33,534 nt of DNA, taken from positions 1 through 33,534 of the forward strand of contig CAIVEW010000016.1 in NCBI GenBank assembly GCA_903905065.1. The letters run 5' to 3'. A program made the translations under genes and the position numbers. The notes beneath the pieces were generated by a model. That model saw nothing but the letters and a program-made list of their open reading frames with translations. It was not told where the DNA came from and ran no database searches. This document shows, piece after piece, positions 8,701 through 16,598 of this stretch. Numbering within the stretch: the first letter of the stretch is position 1; each line of letters opens with the position of its first letter. Origin of the DNA: an uncultured Bacteroidota bacterium. Lineage in GTDB: Bacteria; Bacteroidota; Bacteroidia; Chitinophagales; Chitinophagaceae.

Positions 8701-9833
8701 CGGCGGCAGCCGGTGTTACGGTTACCTATACCATACCTACAGGCTGTTATGTTACTGCACCAATAGCGGTATCCCCGGCACCCGGCCCGATATTGGGTGT
8801 AGACAGTGTTTGCCCTGCATCATCGGTGATATTGTCTGACGCCACACCAGGTGGTGTATGGAGCAGCAGTGATGGCACCGTTGCACATGCCGTGGCCTTT
8901 ACCGGCGAAGTGGACGGCGTGGTGCAAGGGGACGTGACTATTAGCTATACATTGATCTCCGGTTGTTATACAGTTACGCCCTTCCATGTGGAGACACCGA
9001 TCCCGGTATTCCTGAGTGTAGCCCCCTCACCTGCAGACAGCTTCCTGTGCCACAACACACCGGTTACGTTAACAGCAACGGTGACACCAATGGTTGGCAC
9101 CCCATCCTTTGTTTGGGAGTTGTTTGGTTCCTACATCGGTGCAGGCAACCCATACACTTACAACCCTACCCATGGCGACTTCCTGACCTGCGTAATGACG
9201 GTAAGCGGCGCCTGTGTTACCCCATCAGTAGTGAGCAAGGATGTGACACTGAATGTATGGCCGCAGGGTGGCCCGATAGTGGTGCTGACCTACACACAGC
9301 CAGATACAGCCTCCTACCTTGGTGAGGTGTATACGTTCTATACCACAGTTACCTTTGGCGGCCCAAGCCCCACTTATCAATGGTATGTAAATAATGCACC
9401 GATCGGCGGCGCTACCGGCCCTGTGTTCACGACACATATCTATGATGAGAACGACAGTGTGTATTGCGTAGTGAACGGCAACTCGCCGTGCGATACGGGC
9501 AGCTATAACGGCACAAGCAATACAGCGATCATTTATGGCCAGGGCTGGCTATCTGTGCACAATGTGCAGGCTGGCAGCAGCGACCTAACGCTGTTCCCTA
9601 ACCCGAACACGGGCAGCTTCACACTGAGCGGCACACTGAGCGCAGCCCAGAACAAGGAAGTAGAACTCGAAGTAATGGATATGCTGGGCAGAACGGTTTA
9701 TGCAGGCAAGACAACGCCTCAAAACGGCACAGTAAAAGCCGATATAAAGCTGGACTACGAAGCCGCAGGCAGCTACCTGCTCCGCGTAAATACTGAAACA
9801 GGTACACAGACCTTCCATTTTGTGATCCGGTAA
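5730..9833 (+). CDS. Giant T9SS-secreted protein: glycine-rich head, 11 Ig-like repeats, sorting domain
   Basis: The 1367-residue product has a signal peptide at 1-25 (ending NTSAQ). A head at about 28-290 begins with a YTGG-(x)n-YTVPAGVTSI-x-V motif and is full of Gly runs (GGGGGGG), as in the glycine-rich domain family. Eleven tandem repeats of about 72 residues follow at about 290-1090 (C-x-G-(x)n-LTDA-(x)2-GGTWSSSN-(x)n-VATVSGTG-x-VTG-(x)n-ITYT), each with two Cys, then Ig/PKD-like sequence at about 1090-1280. The C-terminal domain at about 1290-1367 contains LFPNPNTGSF, a VMDMLGRTVY-like strand and GSYLLRV: a type A T9SS sorting signal. The expected route is Sec export, then T9SS release or anchoring. 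Its repeats match those of the minus-strand gene starting at 4593, while the heads are unrelated. A strong terminator follows. Confidence 0.95.
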   Translation: MKKIYQYSSVLLLALLASNFNTSAQTSTYNYTGGLQTYTVPAGVTSIAVDVIGAQGGGRQCAYGGAEYQSAGGCGGRVQATVNVTPGHVLNIAVGGGGYGNGTATAAVYGGGGTVPGWNNIYPAASGGGGSTISDVTAGTTLVVAGGGGGGGGNWCTSAGILTGAGDHGGNGGGLIGAAGNSDGCGIGQGGQGGTQVAGGAALACSGYTAMNGSAGAGGNSVTSGGVTCGGGGGGYYGGASGAYSSGGGGGSSYTNPLYTTSVVHTQGYNCIVIAANVDPGANGQVIITVNCSAGTITGNGLLCVGGNTQLTDITPGGTWSSGTPGVATVSGTGLVTGTGAGTATINYAVTGCAATFIVTVSPVPTAILGNRSICTGTTSALTDAVAGGTWTSSNLGVATVVTGTGVVSGLTPGTSTIVYYMAGGACSIPAIVTVNLSPSAITGTPNVCVGLTTALTDATGGGTWSSSNTGIATVSGTGVVTGAGAGGIATITYTMPGNCYVTTPVTVNPAPSAILGNPTICLGLTSTLSNLVAGGAWSSSAPGVASIDPVTGVVSALALGTATIVYTDLNCTPVSMVVTVNPVQPINGNLVVCAGLNTQLSDVLTGGTWASGSPGIASVDGTGLVTAYIGGNTTIVYTNTYGCASSAIVTVNTSPVAISGNFNLCVGVGNQLSDLTAGGNWSTSDPAIASISGTGLATGVATGTATITYTLPVSGCTATANVTVNPLPGAINGATSACISGTTTLTDAVAGGTWSSSNTGVATIGSLSGLVSALSAGITNIIYTVPGTGCNAGIVFTVNPAPAAISGTSPICQGSSSLFNESSPGGTWSSSSPAIASVDPTGLVTGVTSGTATITYTLPTTCFRIYATTITPAPTAINGSSTVCVGSATMLTDLITGGTWSIASGSGSASISPSTGIVTGLTAGSVIAMYSTCSTVSFPMLVNPLPSAILGVGSICQGTSTTVSDATPGGTWSASAGGTISPTGVVTGLSAAAGVTVTYTIPTGCYVTAPIAVSPAPGPILGVDSVCPASSVILSDATPGGVWSSSDGTVAHAVAFTGEVDGVVQGDVTISYTLISGCYTVTPFHVETPIPVFLSVAPSPADSFLCHNTPVTLTATVTPMVGTPSFVWELFGSYIGAGNPYTYNPTHGDFLTCVMTVSGACVTPSVVSKDVTLNVWPQGGPIVVLTYTQPDTASYLGEVYTFYTTVTFGGPSPTYQWYVNNAPIGGATGPVFTTHIYDENDSVYCVVNGNSPCDTGSYNGTSNTAIIYGQGWLSVHNVQAGSSDLTLFPNPNTGSFTLSGTLSAAQNKEVELEVMDMLGRTVYAGKTTPQNGTVKADIKLDYEAAGSYLLRVNTETGTQTFHFVIR
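6985..9374 (+). repeat. Right arm of the large imperfect inverted repeat
   Basis: This is the partner of the left arm at 1-2390. The two outermost windows (9315-9374 and 9255-9314) match the left arm at 60/60 and 58/60 bases. Divergence grows toward the glycine-rich head. The arms face each other across about 4.6 kb holding both heads and msrA. Confidence 0.9.
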
Positions 9834-9854
9834 CTGATCTTTATCAACTAAAAC

Positions 9855-9894
9855 AAAACAGGCGAACCTGACGGTTCGCCTGTTTTATTTTTTA
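9855..9894 (+). terminator. Strong rho-independent terminator of the giant T9SS gene
   Basis: A perfect 14-bp stem (AAAACAGGCGAACC with GGTTCGCCTGTTTT, 9855-9868 and 9873-9886) has a TGAC loop and is followed by ATTTTTTAC. It lies 21 bp after the stop codon. Confidence 0.9.
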
Positions 9895-10017
9895 CTCAAT
9901 ATCCATCCTCCAGCATACTGTGGGGATGCCTCGGGGTGTTGCGGCCTTAATAACGAAATAAAAGGATAGCGAGCTTTGCGACTTTGCGAGCAATTTCTTT
10001 CGAGAAACCTTTTTGCG

Positions 10018-11085
10018 TTAAGCAACCGCCGGTGCCATAAACGGCGCCATATCTATCTTACCAGTGCGGGAACGGAGAAACGCAATGATCTCTTCATCAG
10101 ACGCAAACCGGTCGCCGAGGTTCACAAAATGCTTTGCCAGCAGATCATAACGATCACGCATCAGGTAGACGAACACGTGCAGGAAATGAATACCGTCAAA
10201 CACAACGGCATTGTTGGTGATGTAATCATTAATGGTCTCCTGGAAATAAGCAGGATGCTCTGTCCAGTGCATGGTGGACTGTAAGTGGTGGCTGATGTGA
10301 TAGCCATCGTTCCAGCACTTAACGTTATACTTGGTGTTAATACAGGTGACACTGTTTTTGTAGGCATTGTCGGGTTCACGCTCATCTATGAAAGCATGCT
10401 GTGCCCAGTTGCCCGTCATAGCAATAATGCGGAAAGTGAAAAACGGCAGGATAAAAACTACGAGCGTCGCCGGCCAGTTGACAAAGCAGAGGCCAATGCA
10501 CATGCCGAAGAATAATACTTCGCCCCGGATAGAACGGTATAGCAGGCGCTTCCGGTGTTTGCGCACAAAGTAGCTGCAGAGGTTGTAAATACCCAGAACA
10601 ATGAATGTGCCCAGGTAACGGGCAAAACCGCTTACTGAATCGCGCTGGTAGGGCATAGTAGTGCTTTCATCATCAGGCATATTGTTCTCGGGATGGTGCA
10701 TGCCTACGTGATGCGCATAATAGGTTTCAGGCGTTTGTCCGAAAAACGGGCCTATGACCCATGGCAGGTAATGGTTCATGAATCCGTACTTTGCTTTAAA
10801 CCAGGGGCGATGGCTGGTGCAATGCATCATGAGCCCGTATGGCCCTTTGAACGTTACATTATTCAGAAATTGGTACAGAATAGCTGCTACCCACCAAATA
10901 GCCCCCGGCAGGCCCGGCCAGAAAAGCAGCACCGCAAGCGGTATCAGCGTAAAGGTTATTTTCAAGGTCAGGTAAATAAACGGAAGATCGCGCTCATCAC
11001 GGATCAGGGAAACAAAAAAACGGTCAGCGGCAGTAGCTGGCTTTGCTACGCCCATAGGATCGGTGATTGCGCCTAATATCTTCAT
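10018..11085 (-). CDS. Membrane fatty acid desaturase-family protein
   Basis: A 355-residue integral-membrane protein of the di-iron desaturase/hydroxylase family. The His clusters are visible in order: HCTSH (88-92), HHVGMHH (125-131), a lone His230 in NWAQHAF, and NDGYHISHH (259-267). Hydrophobic segments at about 41-75, 105-115, 158-175 and 189-222 fit two membrane hairpins holding the iron site on the cytoplasmic face. Enzymes of this family introduce double bonds or hydroxyls into acyl chains or carotenoid-type lipids using O2. The exact substrate and regiospecificity cannot be told from sequence. It is monocistronic, facing the terminator of the giant gene, and no promoter was recognised. 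Confidence 0.85.
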   Translation of the reverse strand: MKILGAITDPMGVAKPATAADRFFVSLIRDERDLPFIYLTLKITFTLIPLAVLLFWPGLPGAIWWVAAILYQFLNNVTFKGPYGLMMHCTSHRPWFKAKYGFMNHYLPWVIGPFFGQTPETYYAHHVGMHHPENNMPDDESTTMPYQRDSVSGFARYLGTFIVLGIYNLCSYFVRKHRKRLLYRSIRGEVLFFGMCIGLCFVNWPATLVVFILPFFTFRIIAMTGNWAQHAFIDEREPDNAYKNSVTCINTKYNVKCWNDGYHISHHLQSTMHWTEHPAYFQETINDYITNNAVVFDGIHFLHVFVYLMRDRYDLLAKHFVNLGDRFASDEEIIAFLRSRTGKIDMAPFMAPAVA

Positions 11086-11165
11086 TTTCAGTGAGAAATA
11101 ATGTAAGCAGCAAGGTAGGAAAAATAATGAGTTGAAAATGTGAAATTTGGACAGGCTTCACCGCG

Positions 11166-11203
11166 ATAAAAAACGAAAACCGTCCCGGAAATCGGAACGG
11201 TTT
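11166..11203 (-). terminator. Terminator downstream of thioredoxin
   Basis: AAACCGT (11177-11183) pairs with ACGGTTT (11197-11203), extended by three more pairs inside one mismatch. On the minus strand the hairpin is followed by TCGTTTTTTATC. A separate palindrome (11213-11230) lies between it and the gene. Confidence 0.7.
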
Positions 11204-11212
11204 GGAATTTGG

Positions 11213-11230
11213 TCCCGATAGCTATCGGGA
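11213..11230. repeat. 18-bp palindrome, copy 1 of a dispersed element
   Basis: A perfect palindrome, TCCCGATAGCTATCGGGA, embedded in the longer shared context GGAATTTGG-palindrome-TGG. It lies 16 bp downstream of the thioredoxin stop. A second copy lies at 11731-11748 in the opposite orientation, so the two bracket the gene. Confidence 0.75.
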
Positions 11231-11245
11231 TGGAATTTCTGTAAA

Positions 11246-11569
11246 TTATGCGCCCAGTATCTTTTGTATTTTTTTGTCAAACACATTCTTCGGCGCTGCG
11301 CCTACCTGCTTATCAACTACCTGGCCGCCTTTTATAAAAAGCACACAGGGTATGCTGGTCACACCATAGTTGATAGACAGATTGGGGTTCTCGTCCACAT
11401 TCACCTTGCCTACGTTCACCTTCCCTTCATATTCTTTCGAAAGAGCATCAATTGTTGGGCCTAAGGCAAGGCATGGGCCGCACCATGGAGCCCAGAAATC
11501 TATTACGGAAAGCTTATCAGCTTTGAGAACTTCAGTGTCGAAATTTGAATCTGTAAATACTGCTGCCAT
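11246..11569 (-). CDS. trxA: Thioredoxin
   Basis: A 107-residue, single-domain, cytosolic thioredoxin without signal peptide. The redox site is WAPWCGPC with Cys30 and Cys33, and Asp24 in VIDFWA is the usual buried acid. The cis-Pro loop is TSIPC with Pro74. It carries a third Cys (Cys75) directly after the cis-proline. Its length and motif order match canonical TrxA. It donates electrons to targets such as MsrA-type reductases and ribonucleotide reductase (family knowledge). It is transcribed alone, with a terminator downstream. Confidence 0.95.
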   Translation of the reverse strand: MAAVFTDSNFDTEVLKADKLSVIDFWAPWCGPCLALGPTIDALSKEYEGKVNVGKVNVDENPNLSINYGVTSIPCVLFIKGGQVVDKQVGAAPKNVFDKKIQKILGA

Positions 11570-11606
11570 TGTAACTTTAATTTTATCGTTATTTTAAAAT
11601 GAAACA

Positions 11607-11614
11607 CAAAGTTA
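11607..11614 (-). promoter_or_regulatory. Candidate -7 box of the thioredoxin promoter
   Basis: The minus strand reads TAACTTTG, an exact match to the Bacteroidota -7 consensus TAnnTTTG, about 38 nt upstream of the trxA ATG. No clear TTTG -33 element was found at the usual distance, so the call rests on one box. Confidence 0.45.
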
Positions 11615-11730
11615 CATGATTAAGCGATGGAAGGTGAATAGAATAGAAGTATAGGCATATAATCTATCCACATAATGCTAACAAAAAAAAGAAATTCCAA
11701 AAAATACAAATCCCAATCAATAAAACCCCA

Positions 11731-11748
11731 TCCCGATAGCCATCGGGA
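11731..11748. repeat. 18-bp palindrome, copy 2 of the dispersed element
   Basis: TCCCGATAGCCATCGGGA has one change in the centre relative to copy 1. The flanks (GGAAATCTGG on one side, TGG on the other, read on the minus strand) also match copy 1, in inverted orientation. The copy lies in the 297-bp gap between trxA and the EGF-like gene; nothing else but the trxA -7 box is recognised there. Confidence 0.7.
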
Positions 11749-11866
11749 CCAGATTTCCAATAATATTCTGGTTTCTTTGAAAGAAACTATTAATTTTATG
11801 CCTTAACAGGTTCAGGCGGATACCTATGAGTGGTTATGCTCATAATGCCAAATAAAAAGCATACAA

Positions 11867-12544
11867 ATGAAAAGAACAAAAACGGTTATTGCAACGGCTA
11901 TCATTACTCTATTGACTTTCGGGGCTATTATTTATTCGTCCTGCACAAAAGACCGCTGTAAAAATGTGGCTTGCCAGAACGGTGGAACCTGCGTAAACGG
12001 GTATTGCTCCTGCCCTAGTGGCTATGAGGGCGACCACTGCGAAACTGGCGTTACCAGTACCATTGTATATTGGAACCATGGTTTTACTGATATTACGCTC
12101 ACTTTAAATAACCAGGCCTATACGGTACCTGCCGGGCATTCAAAAGGTTTTACCGGCGCTCATGGCGATACTTTGCAAGGCGTGGCAACCACCGCCGGCA
12201 CATATGGCAAAATGGTGATCTGGGACTCATTACTCAACATTTTCCCGGAAAGAGGTATTGATACTGTAAACTTTCACATTCCTAACACTTATTTCTACCT
12301 GACCGTTTTGAATGACAGTTCTTCTTCCACATTGAAAGAATTCCAGGTTAACTGGCAACTATCGAGCGAAGTAGATTTCATTGTTACCCCACCTTTGCAA
12401 TACCTCACTACAACTGCTATGGGTTATTTCCCGGCAAGTAATGTATCCAATATTCACATAGTATCTACTGCCGAACATGAGTGGTACGATAGCCTGCACC
12501 TGCCAAATGTACAGGACCAATCTTACGAGGCAATTACAAATTAG
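11867..12544 (+). CDS. Putative lipoprotein with a single EGF-like domain
   Basis: A 225-residue product. Residues 1-25 are a hydrophobic leader ending IIYSSC; Cys26 is a plausible lipidation site, although the box is not ideal. Residues 31-58 carry six Cys (31, 36, 42, 47, 49, 58) in the EGF pattern with QNGGTC and SGYEGDHC. The remaining 160 residues are predicted beta-rich and contain no recognised motif. Likely a cell-surface or periplasm-facing lipoprotein; EGF modules usually mediate protein contacts. It lies alone between divergent or convergent neighbours, 53 bp from the 3' end of dnaE, to which it is convergent. Confidence 0.75.
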   Translation: MKRTKTVIATAIITLLTFGAIIYSSCTKDRCKNVACQNGGTCVNGYCSCPSGYEGDHCETGVTSTIVYWNHGFTDITLTLNNQAYTVPAGHSKGFTGAHGDTLQGVATTAGTYGKMVIWDSLLNIFPERGIDTVNFHIPNTYFYLTVLNDSSSSTLKEFQVNWQLSSEVDFIVTPPLQYLTTTAMGYFPASNVSNIHIVSTAEHEWYDSLHLPNVQDQSYEAITN

Positions 12545-12597
12545 AAGTCTTTCCTTCGGGGGCGGGTGATGTCGAATGAGTGTCCCCTTTCCAGGCG

Positions 12598-15500
12598 CTA
12601 TACTTTATCCAGCGAGTAACGTATATCCTCATGCTCATGTATGAAGCGGATCAGTTCATCATTGACCTCGATTTTCCGCGATTGAGATTTTAACCTTACT
12701 TCACTGCCGTCCCAGTCTGCTATGTGCATAATGAGCTCCGTATTGCCGGGGTGGCTTTTTAGATTGGATTCCATGAAGGTTACAAACTCCTCATTCACTT
12801 TCAGCAGGGGCAGCGAAAGGTGTATTTTTTTCGTCAATGTCTTGCGCACTTCGTCCAGCAGCATCATATTCTGTATCTGGAACTCCATGGTGCCGGGGCG
12901 ATACTTGTGCTCGTCATACACGCCCTGTATCATCAGCTTCTGGCCGTTGACCAGGTAGTTGCCATAGGCCACATAGTTCTTTTCCCACAGCAGTATCTCA
13001 AAATGCCCTGAGTAATCGTTAATAGTTAGTTTGCCGAATTTACTGCCCTTCTTGGTTGTCATATGGCCCACGTCAGTCACATAGCCCGCTATACGTATGT
13101 TGCGGCCACGATTGGCATCGAGCTCGCTTATGGGTGTCATGCCATAGTTATCCATCTCGAACTTAAACCCATCGAGCGGATGGGCGCTGAGATAGATTCC
13201 CACTACTTCCTTCTCCCTGTCCAGCAATTCCGGCAGACCCCATTTATCACAATCCGGCATTAACGGCGGCTTTACCTCCGGCATAGCGCTCGCGCCAAAC
13301 AAACTATTAGTCGCCATCGATGAGCTCGCCTGGAACTGGTTACCGAAACGCACCAGCCGCTCCAATCCCGTTATAGGGTCCGTAGGCGGTGCATAGAAGT
13401 ACTGCGCCCTGTGCAATTGCGGAAAACAATCGAGCGCGCCGGCAAGCACCAGGCTTTCCATCGATTTCTTATTTACTGTGCGCTGGTTTACTCTTTTTAT
13501 AAAATCATATACTGTAAGGTAGGGGCCATTGGCCTCGCGCTCAGCTACGATGTCTTCCACTGCGGCCTCGCCCACCCCTTTTATCGCATTCATCCCAAAG
13601 CGCACCACATTTTCCTTTGCCACCGCAAACCCTTTCAGGCTCTCGTTCACGTCAGGCCCAAGTACCTGCAGGCCCATGCGCTGACACTCCTCCATGTAGA
13701 ACTTTATCTTGTCTATATTCCCCTGGTTGTTCAGCACCGCCGCCATGTATTCAGCCGGGTAGTGGGCTTTGAGGTAGGCAGTCTGATAGGCCACAAGCGC
13801 ATAACAAGTAGAGTGCGACTTATTGAACGCATACTGTGCAAAAGCTTCCCAGTCGGTCCATATTTTTTGTAGCTTGTCTTCGGGATGCCCCTTCTTCTTG
13901 GCCCCCTCCACAAACTGCCCCTTCATCTTATCCAGCACCGACTTCTGCTTCTTACCCATGGCCTTACGCAGCACATCGGCATCGCCCTTGCTGAAACCAG
14001 CAAGACTCTGCGACAGCAGCATCACCTGTTCCTGGTATACCGTGATACCATAGGTGTCGCTCAGGTATTCGGCCATCTCCGGCACGTCGTAGGAAATTTC
14101 CTCCTGCCCGTGCTTACGCTTTATGTAGTTAGGTATATACTCCATTGGCCCCGGGCGATACAGGGCGTTCATGGCTATAAGATCGTCAAATTTATCGGGC
14201 TTCAGATTGATGAGGTGCTTCTGCATCCCCGCACTTTCAAACTGGAAGGTACCATTGGTATCCCCCGCCTGGTAAAGCTCATAGGTCTCCTCATCATCCA
14301 GCGGAATGGTATCTATATCTATTTCAACTCCGTAATTTCTTTTTATCAGCGCCAGCGCGTCCTTAATAATGGTCAGGGTCTTCAGCCCCAGGAAGTCCAT
14401 CTTGATAACGCCCGCATTCTCTATCACATTACCCTCATACTGCGTGATCAGCGAGTCCACATCCTTGGCCATGAATACCGGCAGCAGGTCGGTAAGGTCG
14501 CTGGGGGCAATGATGATGCCCGCCGCATGTATGCCCGTGTTGCGCACAGATCCTTCCAGTTTCTCCGCCGCACGCAGCACATCGCCATGCAGGGTTTGCT
14601 GGCCCAGTATCTCTCGCAGCTTGCCTACCCATTCTATTTCCTCTGCACCCAGGCCCTCTTTCTGGTCCAGGCTACCCTCCCCTTTCAGCTCTGCGCGCAG
14701 CAAGCGTTTCAGGCTTATGCCCGGCCGCTCCGGCACCAGCTTGGCCAGCGCATTGCTCTCGCTGAGCGGCAGATCCATCACGCGCGCCACGTCCTTTATA
14801 CTGCTCTTGGCAGCCATGGTGCCGTAGGTCACTATCTGCGCCACCTGGTTCTTGCCATACTTCTGCACCACATAGTCTATCACTTTCTGGCGGCCTACGT
14901 CGTCAAAGTCCGTATCTATATCGGGCATGCTCTTACGGTCCGGGTTCAGGAACCTTTCGAACAGCAGCTTGTACTTTATGGGGTCAATGTTGGTAATGCC
15001 TATGCAATACGCCACTGCAGAGCCAGCCGCAGAGCCGCGACCCGGGCCTATGAATACACCCATATTGCGCCCCTCCTTTATGAAGTCGCTCACAATAAGG
15101 AAGTAGCCCGCAAACCCCATGGTGCGGATGGTAAACAGCTCAAACTTTATGCGCTCCTCTACCTCGGCAGTGATCTCTTTATATCGTTCCTTAGCGCCTG
15201 TCCAGGTTATGTGCTCCAGGAAGGCGTTCTGATCATCGTTAAACTCTGCAGGCACCTTAAAGTGGGGCAGCAAAATATCGCGCTCCAGCTTTAGTGGCTT
15301 TATCTTATCGAGTATGTGGTTGGTATTGTCCAGCGCCTGTGGCAGGTCGGTGAAAATAGAGCCCATTTCCTCTGTGGTCTTAAAATAAAACCGGTCACTG
15401 GGGAATGCAAAACGGCCGCCTTTCGGCTGCGTCTCGTCATCATCACCCAGTTCCTTCCACTTAGGATCGGCCTGCTTGGAGCCGGTGTTGATGCACAGCA

Positions 15501-16209
15501 GTATATCATGCGCATTGGCATCCGCCTGGTCCACATAGTGGCTGTCATTGCTGGCTATGATGGGCACATTGTACTTTTCGGCAAAGCGTAGCAGCACCTG
15601 GTTCACCTTGTCCTGGTCGCCTATGGCATGGCGCTGCAGCTCTATGTAGTAGTCCTCGCCAAAGAGGTCCAGCCACCATTTGAACTCCTTCTCTCCCTCC
15701 GCTTCTCCCTTACGCAAAATAGTGCGCGGCACAGACGCAGCCAGGCAGCAGGTGGTAGCAATAAGCCCCTCGTGGTATTTCTCTACCAGTTCCTTGTCTA
15801 TACGCGGGTACTTGCCATACAGGCCTTCCATATAGCCCAGCGAGCACAGCTTCACCAGGTTCTTATACCCTATCTCGTTCTTGGCCAGCAATAGTTGGTG
15901 GTAGCGCAGGTCTTTATCATCTTTAGAGAAGGCCCGTTTATGCCTGTTCTCCACGAGGTAGAACTCGCAGCCCACCACAGGCTTCACTTCCGGCTCCTCT
16001 ATATCCTTTCCTTCCTCGGTCTTGCCCACCACTTTTTTCTTCTTCCACGCCTCCGCCACAAAGTCGAATACGCCAAACATATTGCCATGGTCTGTAATGG
16101 CCATAGCCGGCATATTGTCCTTGCGTGCCTTCTCATAAAGCTTCGAAATATTAGAAGCCCCATCGAGCAGGGAGTATTGGGTATGATTATGTAAGTGGGA
16201 GAATTTCAT
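12598..16209 (-). CDS. dnaE: DNA polymerase III alpha subunit
   Basis: The replicative polymerase (C-family). The ATG at 16209 is chosen because the protein then starts MKFSHLHNHT, as usual for DnaE; an in-frame GTG at 16221 would add four residues. Length is about 1203 residues. The domains in order are: a PHP domain with HLHNHTQYSLLDG at the start and TDHGNMFG near 43-50; palm with GPGRGSAAGS and the catalytic acids in MPDIDTDFDD (about 425-435); KMDFLGLKTL (about 605), which holds the third palm acid; fingers and thumb with YQEQVMLLSQ; a helix-hairpin-helix segment (FGMNAIKGVGE); and an OB fold at about 1030-1110 (IRIAGYVTDVGHMTTKKGSKFG). All catalytic motifs are intact. The gene is monocistronic, with an inverted repeat in its leader. 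Confidence 0.97.
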   Translation of the reverse strand: MKFSHLHNHTQYSLLDGASNISKLYEKARKDNMPAMAITDHGNMFGVFDFVAEAWKKKKVVGKTEEGKDIEEPEVKPVVGCEFYLVENRHKRAFSKDDKDLRYHQLLLAKNEIGYKNLVKLCSLGYMEGLYGKYPRIDKELVEKYHEGLIATTCCLAASVPRTILRKGEAEGEKEFKWWLDLFGEDYYIELQRHAIGDQDKVNQVLLRFAEKYNVPIIASNDSHYVDQADANAHDILLCINTGSKQADPKWKELGDDDETQPKGGRFAFPSDRFYFKTTEEMGSIFTDLPQALDNTNHILDKIKPLKLERDILLPHFKVPAEFNDDQNAFLEHITWTGAKERYKEITAEVEERIKFELFTIRTMGFAGYFLIVSDFIKEGRNMGVFIGPGRGSAAGSAVAYCIGITNIDPIKYKLLFERFLNPDRKSMPDIDTDFDDVGRQKVIDYVVQKYGKNQVAQIVTYGTMAAKSSIKDVARVMDLPLSESNALAKLVPERPGISLKRLLRAELKGEGSLDQKEGLGAEEIEWVGKLREILGQQTLHGDVLRAAEKLEGSVRNTGIHAAGIIIAPSDLTDLLPVFMAKDVDSLITQYEGNVIENAGVIKMDFLGLKTLTIIKDALALIKRNYGVEIDIDTIPLDDEETYELYQAGDTNGTFQFESAGMQKHLINLKPDKFDDLIAMNALYRPGPMEYIPNYIKRKHGQEEISYDVPEMAEYLSDTYGITVYQEQVMLLSQSLAGFSKGDADVLRKAMGKKQKSVLDKMKGQFVEGAKKKGHPEDKLQKIWTDWEAFAQYAFNKSHSTCYALVAYQTAYLKAHYPAEYMAAVLNNQGNIDKIKFYMEECQRMGLQVLGPDVNESLKGFAVAKENVVRFGMNAIKGVGEAAVEDIVAEREANGPYLTVYDFIKRVNQRTVNKKSMESLVLAGALDCFPQLHRAQYFYAPPTDPITGLERLVRFGNQFQASSSMATNSLFGASAMPEVKPPLMPDCDKWGLPELLDREKEVVGIYLSAHPLDGFKFEMDNYGMTPISELDANRGRNIRIAGYVTDVGHMTTKKGSKFGKLTINDYSGHFEILLWEKNYVAYGNYLVNGQKLMIQGVYDEHKYRPGTMEFQIQNMMLLDEVRKTLTKKIHLSLPLLKVNEEFVTFMESNLKSHPGNTELIMHIADWDGSEVRLKSQSRKIEVNDELIRFIHEHEDIRYSLDKV

Positions 16210-16230
16210 TCTAATCCGCACTGGAACCTA

Positions 16231-16281
16231 GATTTGCCTGATTAAATGATTTTCTTGATGTTAACCTGAATCAGGCAAATC
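16231..16281. repeat. 13-bp inverted repeat upstream of dnaE
   Basis: GATTTGCCTGATT (16231-16243) and AATCAGGCAAATC (16269-16281) are perfect inverted arms separated by 25 nt, 21 bp upstream of the dnaE start. It could form a leader hairpin or be an AT-rich dispersed repeat. It is too loosely looped for a terminator. Confidence 0.6.
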
Positions 16282-16310
16282 CTTCCATCCTTTTAATCTC
16301 GGTTCATTCT

Positions 16311-16588
16311 TCTTTCGGCGTCTTACAAAGTAACGAAAAAAGGGCGGAGGGGGAAAATGGAGTTTTCCACAGGCGGGTGGATTATATAACTGGCGTCACA
16401 GACGCTGTTCCGGGGCATCCTCGTTGCAAACGAGGACGAGTGGGGTGGGAGGCTCTTTCGGTGTCTTACTAAGTAACGAAAATTAGCAAGGATTTGGAGG
16501 GGCAAGATATCCACAGGGAGGGGGATTGTTGTTTAGCAAGCGCCACAGACACTAACAGCGTAGTGCTCGTTGCTAATGAAACTGAGAC
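16311..16588 (+). repeat. Two imperfect ~140-bp direct repeats, each with a REP element (one intact, one decayed)
   Basis: Unit 1 (16311-16442) and unit 2 (16454-16588) both begin TCTTTCGG-x-GTCTTAC-x-AAGTAACGAAAA, then share GAGGGG and a CCACAGG segment, and end in a REP element. In unit 1 the REP (16391-16442) is a good 52-bp copy with hairpins GCGTC-ACA-GACGC and CCTCGTT-GCA-AACGAGG. In unit 2 the equivalent stretch (about 16539-16588) is recognisable, but its stems are broken. The array fills most of the 389-bp gap between dnaE and the EEP nuclease. No gene was found there. Confidence 0.75.
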
Positions 16589-16598
16589 AGGGTTGGTT

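Noticed and set aside
1..9374. Inverted duplication as an assembly artefact
   Set aside because: The arms differ at many mostly silent positions, the heads are unrelated, and the repeat number differs (12 versus 11). A real paralogous pair explains this better, although the left end is not in view.
13885..15294. 469-codon open frame on the plus strand
   Set aside because: It lies entirely antisense to dnaE, whose motifs are complete. Its His/Leu/Arg-rich composition is a frame shadow.
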